Assembly: GCA_017469025.1 (NCBI GenBank)
Contig: JAFUHD010000113.1
Location: forward strand, 1-46,345
DNA length: 46,345 bases
From: Clostridia bacterium
Lineage (GTDB): Bacteria > Bacillota > Clostridia > Christensenellales > Aristaeellaceae
Reading direction: 5' to 3'
The notes under the pieces are model-generated. The model searched no databases and was not told where the DNA came from. It saw only the letters and a program-made list of their open reading frames with translations. This document shows, one piece after another, positions 1 to 8,063 of this stretch. Both the position numbers and the translations under genes were made by a program. Numbering within the stretch: the first letter of the stretch is position 1; each line of letters starts with the position of its first letter.

Positions 1-1
1 G

Positions 2-961
2 GAAGAGGCCGAGAAGGTCGAAGAGGCTGTAGAAGAAGCCAAGGCTGAAGCAGCTGAGACAGTTGAAGAGGCTGTAGAAGAAGTCAAGGAAGAGACCGAG
101 AATGTCGAAGAGGCTGTAGAAGAAGTTCAGGCTGAAGCAGCTGAGACAGTTGAAGAGGCTGTAGAAGAAGTCAAGGAAGAGACCGAGAAGGTCGAAGAGG
201 CTGTAGAAGAAGCCAAGGCTGAAGCAGCTGAGACAGTTGAAGAGGCTGTAGAAGAAGTCAAGGAAGAGACCGAGAATGTCGAAGAGACTGTAGAAGAGGT
301 CCAGGCCGAAGCAGCTGAGACGGTTGAGGAAGCTGCAGAACTTGTGGATGTTGAGCTGGCAGAGGCTACACAGGTTTTCGAAATCGTAGATGATGAAATC
401 GTCGATGAAAATGCAGAAAATGAAGCAACAGAAAATGCAGAGGGTGTCGTTCCGGCAGAAGGCGAGACTCCAGCTGAAGGTGAGATTCCGGCAGAGGGCG
501 AAGTAGCAGTAACTGGCGAAACACCTGTAGAAGGTGAGGTACCGGCAGAGGGTGAGACCATTCCTGCTGAAGAAGTACCGGCAGATGAAACACTCACTGA
601 AGTGGAACTCATGACGATTGAGAGCCTTCCGGAGAATGCAGAACTGATCGGTGAAATTCTGGACGAACTGAATGCCGAAAGAAGCATTGACGTATATGCT
701 ACATACGGAGATTCCATTGACTTTGGCGATACCATTACTCTGATTGCTGTATTCAATGGTTATGAAGGAACCAGCTTTGATATTCAGTGGCAGACCAATT
801 CCGGAAGCGGCTGGGAGGATGTACCTGGTGCAAACGGACAGAGCTTTTCCTTTACCATGAATGAGTCCAACTATACCAATGACTGGCGTGTTCTGGCCAA
901 TATCCATGAGGTTGCGATTCCTTTAGAAAAGCTTGAAGAAAAGGGACTGATTGGCGAGTGA
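2..961 (+). CDS. Glu/Ala-rich repeat protein with C-terminal Ig-like domain (5'-truncated by window edge)
   Basis: The frame is open from base 2 to a TGA at 959-961, so only the last 319 residues of a longer protein are present. Three zones are visible. The first is a strongly acidic, probably helical region of Glu/Ala/Val/Lys built from 29-residue repeats. The second is a low-complexity stretch of PAEGE-like units with Pro every five to eight residues (about 445-590). The last 95 residues or so contain YGDTI-like and 'IQWQTNSGSGWEDVPGANG' patterns typical of the bacterial Ig-like domains on clostridial surface proteins. No sortase motif or membrane anchor is seen at the C-terminus. An internal ATG at 344 lies inside the repeat protein and is not the likely start. 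The next gene begins 55 bases later in the same direction and also encodes an exported protein, so the two may form one transcript. Function is unknown; adhesion or cell-envelope attachment is inference. Confidence 0.8.
   Translation, partial: EEAEKVEEAVEEAKAEAAETVEEAVEEVKEETENVEEAVEEVQAEAAETVEEAVEEVKEETEKVEEAVEEAKAEAAETVEEAVEEVKEETENVEETVEEVQAEAAETVEEAAELVDVELAEATQVFEIVDDEIVDENAENEATENAEGVVPAEGETPAEGEIPAEGEVAVTGETPVEGEVPAEGETIPAEEVPADETLTEVELMTIESLPENAELIGEILDELNAERSIDVYATYGDSIDFGDTITLIAVFNGYEGTSFDIQWQTNSGSGWEDVPGANGQSFSFTMNESNYTNDWRVLANIHEVAIPLEKLEEKGLIGE
17..364 (+). repeat. Four in-frame 87-bp tandem repeats (29-residue units)
   Basis: Copies start at 17, 104, 191 and 278, an exact spacing of 87 bases. 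Copies one and three are identical over their length and copy two differs at a few bases near its start and at its last base, giving a higher-order 174-base unit. Copy four is diverged in its second half, where the array runs into the non-repeat part of the gene. The array continues off the left edge, so the true copy number is unknown. Confidence 0.92.
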
Positions 962-1016
962 CCGCTGCCGGAATGCATGAATGTGCTTCGCAGGCGATGA
1001 GGAAGGAAGCAAAAAC

Positions 1017-2831
1017 ATGAGTAAGAAGTTAGTATCTCTGATACTGGCGGTGATGCTTCTGATTGTATTTGGAATGAGCAGTGCAATGGCTGCTGTGGTT
1101 ACCAATACAACCAACAAAAGCGGTACCATCAGTTTCAAGGGAAAAGTAAAGGCGTATAAAGTCACCTATAATGTCAATGGCGGATCTGGAAAAGCGCCGA
1201 CAGATGCAAACCGGTATTCCGGCTCAGATCCGGTGACGGTCCTTGGACAGGGTGAAATGGTCGCACCGGCTGGCAAAACTTTTGCCGGCTGGGCAGCAGT
1301 TTCAGATGCCAAAACGGCAGCATATAAACCGGGTTCGACCATTACGATCGGTGGAAATCTGGATCTGTATGCCGTCTGGTTGACCGCGACATCCATAACA
1401 GCGACCTATCATTACAAGGATAAGAACGATAAAGAATACGTAAAAGCGGAGACTTATGCAAGCGGTGAGACCGTCACGATGCCGTCGCTTTCATCACTCG
1501 GCTGGACCCTGGATGAGGGCTACAAATTCGACGGATGGTATACTCAGGGTTATGGAACGGGGACGCAGATTGCAGCAGGTGCATCGAATACGCTGACCGA
1601 ATCCCAAAATTATTATGCGACTGCGTCGACAACCGGAAGAACGGAATTCGTAGCAACCATCACATGGGATGATGCTGGAAACTTTGATGAAGTCCGCCCA
1701 TATCCGGATGATGTCATTCGTGCACTTGCATTGGATCCGGCGGCCAATTCCGACAGCTACATTACGGCAACGAATACCAGCGGCAATGAGTGGACAATCG
1801 TCTGGTCGAATCTGGACAACACCGGTTACAAGATTGTTGCACCGTCAGTAGAAGGTTATACGGTTACAGCGTCAAGTGGCAGTGCGATTACATTCCACCG
1901 CACGGTTGCAGAAGTCTCCATGACAATGTGGATTACCAACAAGAAATGGGACAAGTACGGTGATCTCATCAAGTTCAAGGCAGGACAGACGGTTAAGTTC
2001 CGCATGGACATTACCAACGAAGGAAACCAGTCGGTATCCAAGGTCTTGGTTTATGAGACGCTGAAGGGTGCCAAGTTTGTCAAGGCTGACGGTTACAGGG
2101 TGACCAGTGACGGCTATGCCAGCATTGGAAATCTGGGACCTCATCAGACGGTCAGTGTCTGGGCAACCTATCGTATCACCAATTCCGATACGCGCAAGGA
2201 TAAGGTCGCCAATGTGGCAGGCGTTGACTACATGCGCAATGATGGAAGCTGGGGCGATGACTGGGATGCGGTCCGTATCCCGATCAATAAGAAGAGCTCC
2301 ACAGCCACAGCTGTGCCGACGCCGCTCCCGACTCCGACGCCGATTCCGGTAACCGAATACATGGTCGAACGTCTGGTAAAGGATGCTGCGGGCCTTAATC
2401 TGAGCTATCCGAACGGGACGATTGATGTGGTTGGCGCGGATGAAATCCTGACGCCGGAAGAGTTTGCGGTTTATCAGACGCTGAATACGCAGGACAAGAT
2501 TCTGACTGTGCTCAACAGCATTGGCTTTGATGCGCTGATTCCGGTGGAACGGCTGCGTCTTAACCTGTCCGTTTCCGAAACGGCACTGAATCTGATGAAT
2601 ACCATTTATGCGCGCAAGCAGGTGATGACTGCCGAAGAAAAGGCAGCCCAGCAGGCAAAGGAAGCCATCTACTTCCCGAAGCAGTCTGTTATTAACAATG
2701 GATATATGCAGAACTACTTTGAAATGGCGCTTAAGCTCACAGTCAACAACAAACCCCGCATTGACCGTTACACATTCCGTGAGGAAACGAATGGTCAGTG
2801 GAGTTATGTACGTACGGTTATTGAGCAGTAA
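1017..2831 (+). CDS. Exported InlB-type repeat protein with DUF11-like domain
   Basis: The preferred start is ATG 1017 (604 residues), preceded by GGAAGGA and followed by MSKKL and a hydrophobic stretch ending SSAMA-A, a classical type I signal peptide; a start at 981 would put 12 extra residues before the signal. Residues about 45-120 match a Listeria-Bacteroides (InlB B) repeat: VTYNVNGGSG at the start and GWAAVSD...LDLYAVW at the end. A second, weaker copy follows (YKFDGWYTQG). Residues about 310-430 resemble a DUF11/conserved-repeat domain (VKFRMDITNEGNQSVSKV). A PTPLPTPTPIP linker then leads to a C-terminal domain of about 155 residues that I do not recognise. No LPxTG motif is seen. It is probably secreted or wall-associated. 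It lies 55 bases after the Ig-domain gene and is closed by a strong terminator. Confidence 0.85.
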   Translation: MSKKLVSLILAVMLLIVFGMSSAMAAVVTNTTNKSGTISFKGKVKAYKVTYNVNGGSGKAPTDANRYSGSDPVTVLGQGEMVAPAGKTFAGWAAVSDAKTAAYKPGSTITIGGNLDLYAVWLTATSITATYHYKDKNDKEYVKAETYASGETVTMPSLSSLGWTLDEGYKFDGWYTQGYGTGTQIAAGASNTLTESQNYYATASTTGRTEFVATITWDDAGNFDEVRPYPDDVIRALALDPAANSDSYITATNTSGNEWTIVWSNLDNTGYKIVAPSVEGYTVTASSGSAITFHRTVAEVSMTMWITNKKWDKYGDLIKFKAGQTVKFRMDITNEGNQSVSKVLVYETLKGAKFVKADGYRVTSDGYASIGNLGPHQTVSVWATYRITNSDTRKDKVANVAGVDYMRNDGSWGDDWDAVRIPINKKSSTATAVPTPLPTPTPIPVTEYMVERLVKDAAGLNLSYPNGTIDVVGADEILTPEEFAVYQTLNTQDKILTVLNSIGFDALIPVERLRLNLSVSETALNLMNTIYARKQVMTAEEKAAQQAKEAIYFPKQSVINNGYMQNYFEMALKLTVNNKPRIDRYTFREETNGQWSYVRTVIEQ

Positions 2832-2845
2832 TCTGATTTAAACGA

Positions 2846-2874
2846 ACAAGCCGGCTATGCCGGCTTGTTTTTGT
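2846..2874 (+). terminator. Intrinsic terminator after the InlB-type gene
   Basis: A perfect 10-bp stem (ACAAGCCGGC with GCCGGCTTGT) around a three-base TAT loop is followed by TTTTTG. It lies 14 bases after the stop codon. Confidence 0.9.
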
Positions 2875-2957
2875 AGTGCGCCGGAAAGCGTACATGGCAA
2901 AATCCGGCGCATAGGCATCTGATGACATGTGAAGCGTGAGAATTGGGATTCCCGGCC

Positions 2958-2986
2958 TTGCAGATGCGGGAAAATCGTGTTATTCT
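2958..2986 (+). promoter_or_regulatory. Candidate promoter of the aroF operon
   Basis: TTGCAG (2958-2963) and TATTCT (2981-2986) are separated by 17 bases, about 90 bases ahead of the aroF start. The -10 is imperfect, so this is tentative. Confidence 0.4.
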
Positions 2987-3077
2987 TTCAGGCGTTTGAC
3001 GGGAAAAACAAAAGGGAAACGTATGTATATGGTTTATGTACGTTTGCTGTTTCAAAACACAAAGGGGGATTCGCAAT

Positions 3078-4097
3078 ATGATTGTCATCCTGAAACCACA
3101 GGCTGAGCAGGTTAAGATAGATTCATTGCTGGAACAAATCCGTGCAAAGGGTGTTTCCATTCACTACAGTCAGGGCGAAACAGAGACCATTGTCGGTCTC
3201 GTCGGTGATACCACGCATGTGGATGAAGACTGGCTGCGTGCAAATGAGATCGTTGACGACATACGGCGTGTTTCAGAGCCGTACAAGCTGGCAAACCGCC
3301 GTTTTCATCCGGAGGATACCCATATTACAGTAGCGGGACGGACGATTGGCGAAGGCCGCTTTTCCGTGATCGCCGGCCCGTGTTCTGTGGAAAATGAAGA
3401 ACAGATCATCTGTGTTGCAAATGCAGTCAAGGCAAGCGGCGCGGCTTTTTTGCGCGGCGGTGCCTTTAAGCCGCGGACGTCCCCCTATTCTTTTCAGGGA
3501 CTCGAGGGGGAAGGATTGCGTCTTTTGAAGATTGCAAGGAAAGAGACCGGTCTGCCCATTGTGACAGAGATCATGAGTGAGAACCAGCTGGATGATTTTG
3601 CAGATGTGGATATCATTCAGGTAGGCGCACGGAATATGCAGAACTTCCGACTGCTGAAGGAACTGGGTCACAGCAAAAAGCCGATACTGCTCAAGCGTGG
3701 ACTGTCTTCCACAATGGAAGAGCTGTTTATGAGTGCTGAGTATATCCTGGCCGGCGGCAATGACAATGTGATCCTCTGCGAACGCGGTATACGTACATTT
3801 GAGAAAATGATCCGGAATAATCTGGATATTTCTGCAGTTCCCATTATCAAGGCCAAGTCGCATCTGCCGGTGATTATTGATCCATCTCATGCGGCAGGGA
3901 TTGCATGGATGGTGGAACCGCTGGCCAAGACGGCGGTTGCAGCTGGTGCGGATGGTCTCATGATCGAAGTACATAATGATCCGGCACATGCGCTGTGCGA
4001 CGGTGCACAGTCCCTCAAACCGAAGCAGTTTGATCACCTGATGAAGGATATTAAGCGGCGGGTTGCCTTCGAAGGAAAGATCCTTGAAGGGCAGTGA
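3078..4097 (+). CDS. aroF: 3-deoxy-7-phosphoheptulonate synthase (DAHP synthase)
   Basis: This enzyme joins phosphoenolpyruvate and erythrose 4-phosphate in the first step of the shikimate/aromatic amino acid pathway. ATG 3078 follows AAAGGGGG at a good distance and gives 339 residues, typical for the Thermotoga/Bacillus-type (AroA I-beta/KDOPS-like) enzyme. Residues 1-70 form the small ferredoxin-like regulatory domain (MIVILKPQAEQ...). The barrel follows, with FSVIAGPCSVE, the KPRTSPYSFQG loop, LLKRGLSS, ILCERGIRTFE and IIDPSHAAG, which carry substrate and metal ligands. The N-terminal domain usually gives allosteric control by an aromatic amino acid. It heads an operon with the DUF218 protein and rsmG. 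Confidence 0.95.
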   Translation: MIVILKPQAEQVKIDSLLEQIRAKGVSIHYSQGETETIVGLVGDTTHVDEDWLRANEIVDDIRRVSEPYKLANRRFHPEDTHITVAGRTIGEGRFSVIAGPCSVENEEQIICVANAVKASGAAFLRGGAFKPRTSPYSFQGLEGEGLRLLKIARKETGLPIVTEIMSENQLDDFADVDIIQVGARNMQNFRLLKELGHSKKPILLKRGLSSTMEELFMSAEYILAGGNDNVILCERGIRTFEKMIRNNLDISAVPIIKAKSHLPVIIDPSHAAGIAWMVEPLAKTAVAAGADGLMIEVHNDPAHALCDGAQSLKPKQFDHLMKDIKRRVAFEGKILEGQ

Positions 4098-4104
4098 GAC
4101 AGGC

Positions 4105-4689
4105 GTGGCTAGAAAGATGATTGTTGCACTGCTGGTACTCGTACTTCTGGGACTTGCAGCCTGCCTGGGACTCATGGGCTTTGTGTACTATAAGGAAAAG
4201 ACACTTCCGGAGCAGAAGCCATCGGATGTCATCATTGTGCTGGGGGCTCAGGTGAAACCGGATGGTACACCCTCTGTAGCACTCGAACGCAGAATGACGG
4301 CTGCACTTGAAACGTATCTGGAAAAACCGCAGACCATTATCTGCTGCGGTGCCAGAGGGGATAATGAACCTGAGGCTGAAGGCGCGCTGATGCAGCGGTG
4401 GTTTGTTGAACATGGCGTCCTGGAAACAGATGCAGTGGCCGAAACAGCATCCTTCAATACCCGGCAGAATCTGCAGAATGCCAGAGTGATTATGGCTGAG
4501 CGCGGAGTAACCCAGGCGCTGGTGGTTACAAGTGATTATCATGTGCCAAGGGCGCTGGCACTTTGCAGGGATGTCGGTATTGAGGCGACCGGAAAGGGAA
4601 GTCCTTCAAAACCGGAATATTTCATTAAGAATCATATCCGTGAGGGCCTCAGCTGGATCAAATATTTGTTGGAGCGTGGAAGAGAGTGA
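4105..4689 (+). CDS. DUF218/YdcF-like (SanA-type) membrane-anchored protein
   Basis: The preferred start is GTG 4105, seven bases after the aroF stop, with GAAGGG at 4086-4091; ATG 4117 is an alternative. It gives 194 residues. An N-terminal hydrophobic segment of about 20 residues acts as a membrane anchor. The DUF218 domain follows: DVIIVLGAQV near the start, then CCGARGDNE, a TASFNTRQNLQNA motif, and VVTSDYHVPRALALC, all standard for the family. SanA/YdcF/ElyC-like proteins are linked to envelope integrity and peptidoglycan precursor metabolism, but the biochemical activity is not settled. Its stop codon overlaps the rsmG start, so the two are probably translationally coupled. Confidence 0.85.
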   Translation: MARKMIVALLVLVLLGLAACLGLMGFVYYKEKTLPEQKPSDVIIVLGAQVKPDGTPSVALERRMTAALETYLEKPQTIICCGARGDNEPEAEGALMQRWFVEHGVLETDAVAETASFNTRQNLQNARVIMAERGVTQALVVTSDYHVPRALALCRDVGIEATGKGSPSKPEYFIKNHIREGLSWIKYLLERGRE

Positions 4690-5402
4690 ATAAGGACAGA
4701 CTGGTCCAGGGACTGAAGCAGCTGAATCTGCCGTGTGATGAGCAGATCATGCTGCGGTTTGAACAGTTTCATGAGATTCTGGATGAATACAACCGACACA
4801 TGGATCTGACAGCGGTACTGGATGAGGATGAACGGGTGGACCGTCATGACCTGGACAGCGCGGCTGTTCTGACAGCGGTGACCATTCCAAACGGAGCCAG
4901 TGCAATTGATGTCGGGACCGGTGCCGGTTTCCCGGGAATTCCGATTCTGATCCTTCGTCCCGACCTGCATCTGACGCTGCTGGATGCCCAGCAGAAACGG
5001 TGCCTGTTTTTAAAGAATGCCGTCAGCCGGATGGGACTTCATGCAGAAATCATCCATGCCCGCGCTGAGGATGCAGGCCGTAATCCGCAGCTCAGGGAAC
5101 AATTTGATTTTGCTTTTTCCAGAGCAGTAGCGTCCATGGGGGTTTTACAGGAACTTATGTTGCCGCTGGTCAGAATCGGCGGGAAGGCAGTCGCATGGAA
5201 AGGGCCAAAGGGTCTAGAGGAACTGGACAGTGCAAAAAGAGCCGCCTTTCTGCTGGGCGGCACATTCATGGAACCGGTTTCCGTAGAAATTCCGGAACGG
5301 CCGGACTGGACGCATCTTCTTCTGGTTACGGAGAAAGTAAAGGGAACACCGAAAGCCTATCCCAGAAAAGCAGGAACGCCGTCTAAAAAACCATTGGCCT
5401 GA
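4686..5402 (+). CDS. rsmG: 16S rRNA (guanine527-N7)-methyltransferase RsmG
   Basis: It methylates N7 of G527 in 16S rRNA with S-adenosylmethionine. It has 238 residues from a GTG start whose GTGA overlaps the stop of the preceding gene. The Rossmann-type SAM site is clear (AIDVGTGAGFPGIPI, residues about 76-92), followed by LLDAQQKRCLFL and the family motif FAFSRAVASM. The C-terminal IGGKAVAWKGP is also typical. Unlike the common mnmG-rsmG-parA arrangement, here it sits behind aroF and a DUF218 gene. A strong bidirectional terminator lies 150 bases downstream. Confidence 0.95.
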   Translation: MNKDRLVQGLKQLNLPCDEQIMLRFEQFHEILDEYNRHMDLTAVLDEDERVDRHDLDSAAVLTAVTIPNGASAIDVGTGAGFPGIPILILRPDLHLTLLDAQQKRCLFLKNAVSRMGLHAEIIHARAEDAGRNPQLREQFDFAFSRAVASMGVLQELMLPLVRIGGKAVAWKGPKGLEELDSAKRAAFLLGGTFMEPVSVEIPERPDWTHLLLVTEKVKGTPKAYPRKAGTPSKKPLA

Positions 5403-5556
5403 GAACCGGGTACCGGAGGATGCAAGAAGATTTTGCTTTTGAGGATATTTCCAATGCAGGGATCAAACATCCTTTGAGTTGATTTCATCATGGAAACCAA
5501 TGTTATCTTCATCTCTGGGGACTCCGGGATCGGAAAAAGGAACCTGCAGCAAAAAG

Positions 5557-5583
5557 AAGTCATCAGGCAAAGCCTGATGACTT
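5557..5583. terminator. Bidirectional terminator between convergent rsmG and TRIC genes
   Basis: A perfect 12-bp stem (AAGTCATCAGGC / GCCTGATGACTT) with an AAA loop is flanked by AAAAAG on the left and TTTTCT on the right, so it can stop transcripts from both sides. Confidence 0.88.
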
Positions 5584-5622
5584 TTCTAGTATATGAAAAT
5601 ATGAAATGCAGAGGGAATGCTT

Positions 5623-6246
5623 TTATCGTGCCTTGGGAAGGCTCCAATGGAAATGCGCAGCCAGCACCCGGATGATGAGGGTTACAAATGCACCGAGGAG
5701 CATGGAAGGAAATACGGGAAACACGTAACTGGACAGATAATAAACAACGGCGCCGGCAAGAGATGCACAGGCGTAGATGTGCTTGATGAAAATGTAGGGT
5801 CTGTCTCCGGCAAGGACATCACGGACAACGCCGCCGAAGACGCCTGTAATCACGCCGAGAGTCAGTGCAAAGAAAACATTGCTGCCGTATCCTGCAGCTT
5901 GTACGGCGTTGACGCCGACAGAAGTAAAGACACCGAGACCGACGGCATCTGCCAGGAAAACGGTGGTTTCCAGATGATGCACCTGCAGAAAGTGAGAATG
6001 GCGGACAGCCGGGATGAAGGTAATGATGGACGTGATCAGTGCTGTCAGTGGATAGATGGGACTGGTGAACATGCTGGGCGGAATCTGTCCAAGGAGCAGG
6101 TCCCTGAAAATACCGCCGCCACATGCTGTGGTGAGGCCCATGATACAGACACCGAGCATATCCATGTTTTTCCGGATGCCGATGATCGCACCGGATATTG
6201 CAAAGGCAACTGTTCCAATCAGTTCAAGCAGCAGAATCAGAAACAA
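5623..6246 (-). CDS. TRIC-type cation channel / UPF0126 (YicG-like) membrane protein
   Basis: The chosen start is TTG 6246, since GGAGGA lies six bases upstream and the resulting 207 residues match the usual family length; longer readings from 6399 add 51 residues with no family resemblance. Two repeated halves of three helices each are seen. The first contains LLLELIGTVAFAISGAIIGIRK and ACGGGIFRDLLLG; the second contains LADAVGLGVFTSVGV and TGVFGGVVRDVLAGDRP. The paired G-G-x-x-R-D motifs are the hallmark of the family. TRIC proteins are trimeric potassium-permeable channels; the bacterial role is poorly defined. It is transcribed divergently from the MATE gene. Confidence 0.88.
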   Translation of the reverse strand: MFLILLLELIGTVAFAISGAIIGIRKNMDMLGVCIMGLTTACGGGIFRDLLLGQIPPSMFTSPIYPLTALITSIITFIPAVRHSHFLQVHHLETTVFLADAVGLGVFTSVGVNAVQAAGYGSNVFFALTLGVITGVFGGVVRDVLAGDRPYIFIKHIYACASLAGAVVYYLSSYVFPVFPSMLLGAFVTLIIRVLAAHFHWSLPKAR

Positions 6247-6289
6247 AGGAAATCCTCCGAATAATCGTAATTGGGCAAAGTGTTCCTGT

Positions 6290-6317
6290 ATTATCGTACT
6301 TTTCTGCAAACTGTCAA
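6290..6317 (-). promoter_or_regulatory. Promoter of the TRIC-type gene
   Basis: On the minus strand TTGACA (6317-6312) is followed after 16 bases by GATAAT (6295-6290), about 45 bases ahead of the TTG start. Confidence 0.6.
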
Positions 6318-6477
6318 GAGCAGAATGAAATGGAATCCTGGAATGCGTCTCAAAGATCCGAATGGGAATGCCGGGGAGAAAATTGGAGTGAGGGAACACA
6401 AGGTGCGTGAAGTGTGATATACTCCACTCTTGGCACTGAATGCCGTAGAGAACAACACAGAAGGATGGAAACGCGGA

Positions 6478-7878
6478 ATGGATATCAGCATGCTGGGGAC
6501 AATCATGGCGCTTGCATGGCCGACGATGCTGGAGATGCTGATGCAGACGGCAGTGCAGTACATTGATACGGCCATGGTTGGGTCTTTGGGGACACAGGCA
6601 ACAGCTGCTGTCGGTGCAACCAGTACGGTAAACTGGCTGATCGGAAGTACAATTTCCGCCGTCGGCGTTGGATTTCTGGCATTTATTTCGCAGTCGTATG
6701 GTGCGGGAGAGTACCGGAAAACCAAACGTGCCAGCGCACAGGCGGTCTTCATGACACTGGTCATGGGTATTGCCATTACACTCTTAACAACAGGACTCAG
6801 TACGAAGGTGCCGGTCTGGATGCAGGTGGACCCGGGAATCCGGGACCTGACGAGCCGTTATTTTCTGATTCTGTATACGCCGATGCTTTTCAGAACGGCC
6901 AGCATTATCCTGGGAACAGTGCTTAGAAGCGTCAGGGATACCCGGACACCCATGAGGGTGGGCATCACGGTCAATGTTCTGAATGTGATTCTTAATTACT
7001 TTATGATCTATCCGACACGGACAATAATGCTTCCATTTGGACAGATGAGGATGTTTGGCCTTGGATGGGGTGTAGAGGGTGCCGCAGCGGCATCCGCAGT
7101 TTCCTATGCCTATGGCGGAATTGCGATTTTTGCTGCTTTATGGCGTCATAAGACCATCTCTCCCAGAGGAGAACGTTTCCTGCCGGATCCTGAAATCCTG
7201 AAGCCCTGCTTCAGGGTGGCAATTCCAAATATGCTTCAGCGCTTTGGGACATCGCTTGGGTATGTATTTTTTGCAGCCATGATAAACAGCCTGGGGGATA
7301 TCTCAACGGCAGCGCATACGATTGCGAATACCGTTGAGTCAGGATTTTATATCCCTGGTTGGGGCATGCAGACAGCCGCGGCAACGCTTGCGGGCAATGC
7401 GTATGGTGCGCGGGATGGTGAGCGGCTGAAACGGCTTGGACGGACATTCCTGCCCCTTGAAATCGGTCTTATGGTCATTACAGGTTCTCTGCTGTTCATC
7501 TTTGCCGAACCGCTCGTCCGTATCTTTACCACAGATCCTGAGGTGGTGCGTCTTGGAACGACTGTGCTTAAAATGGTGGCTGTTTCCGAGCCGTTTTACG
7601 GTGTACCGATCGTTGTCGAAGGCATGATGCAGGGATGCGGCCAGACGCTTGTTCCGCTGGCTTTCAATCTGTTGGGAATGTGGTGTGTACGGATTGCAGG
7701 AACGTATGTCTGTACCCAGCATCTTGGAATGGGACTGACGGCTGCATGGGGCTGCATGATCGGGCATAATCTGCTGCTGTTTGTTCTGTTTGGCGTGATT
7801 TTCCTGATGGGCAGATGGAATCCGCTTACAGGTTATGAAAAAGACCTCTTATCCCTTAAAACTGAAAGCAGACAATGA
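6478..7878 (+). CDS. MATE family multidrug/cation efflux transporter
   Basis: The preferred start is ATG 6478 (466 residues). A TTG at 6430 would add 16 residues, but it coincides with the expected transcription start of an extended -10 promoter (TGATATACT, 6415-6423), so it is less likely. The protein has about 12 hydrophobic segments in two halves, with MATE features: ALAWPTMLEMLMQTAVQYIDTAMVGSLG at the N-terminus and GWGMQTAAATLAGNAYGAR opening the second half. MATE proteins exchange drugs or metabolites for Na+ or H+; the substrate cannot be told. No neighbouring gene suggests a specific compound. Confidence 0.9.
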   Translation: MDISMLGTIMALAWPTMLEMLMQTAVQYIDTAMVGSLGTQATAAVGATSTVNWLIGSTISAVGVGFLAFISQSYGAGEYRKTKRASAQAVFMTLVMGIAITLLTTGLSTKVPVWMQVDPGIRDLTSRYFLILYTPMLFRTASIILGTVLRSVRDTRTPMRVGITVNVLNVILNYFMIYPTRTIMLPFGQMRMFGLGWGVEGAAAASAVSYAYGGIAIFAALWRHKTISPRGERFLPDPEILKPCFRVAIPNMLQRFGTSLGYVFFAAMINSLGDISTAAHTIANTVESGFYIPGWGMQTAAATLAGNAYGARDGERLKRLGRTFLPLEIGLMVITGSLLFIFAEPLVRIFTTDPEVVRLGTTVLKMVAVSEPFYGVPIVVEGMMQGCGQTLVPLAFNLLGMWCVRIAGTYVCTQHLGMGLTAAWGCMIGHNLLLFVLFGVIFLMGRWNPLTGYEKDLLSLKTESRQ

Positions 7879-8024
7879 TGGCAGGTTCCTAAAGTCATCC
7901 GTCATCTGCGATGATCCGCCTAACGGCAGACTGTTTCTGGTAAAAGAAATGGCATTCTTGCAAAATTTCTGACCGGCTGCTTTACCGGGCTTCACACAAG
8001 CCTGAGAGATTCTGAAAATAAAGA

Positions 8025-8052
8025 AAGGGATGCCTGAATACAGGCATCCCTT
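8025..8052 (-). terminator. Terminator of the gltB-gltD transcript
   Basis: A perfect 12-bp stem (AAGGGATGCCTG / CAGGCATCCCTT) with an AATA loop is followed on the minus strand by CTTTATTTT. It lies just past the gltD stop; on the plus strand there is no T-run, so it serves gltD better than the MATE gene. Confidence 0.82.
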
Positions 8053-8063
8053 AAGTGTATATT

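Noticed and set aside
17-364. Regular repeats that could be read as a CRISPR array
   Set aside because: The 87-base units have no unique spacers, are in frame and encode protein.
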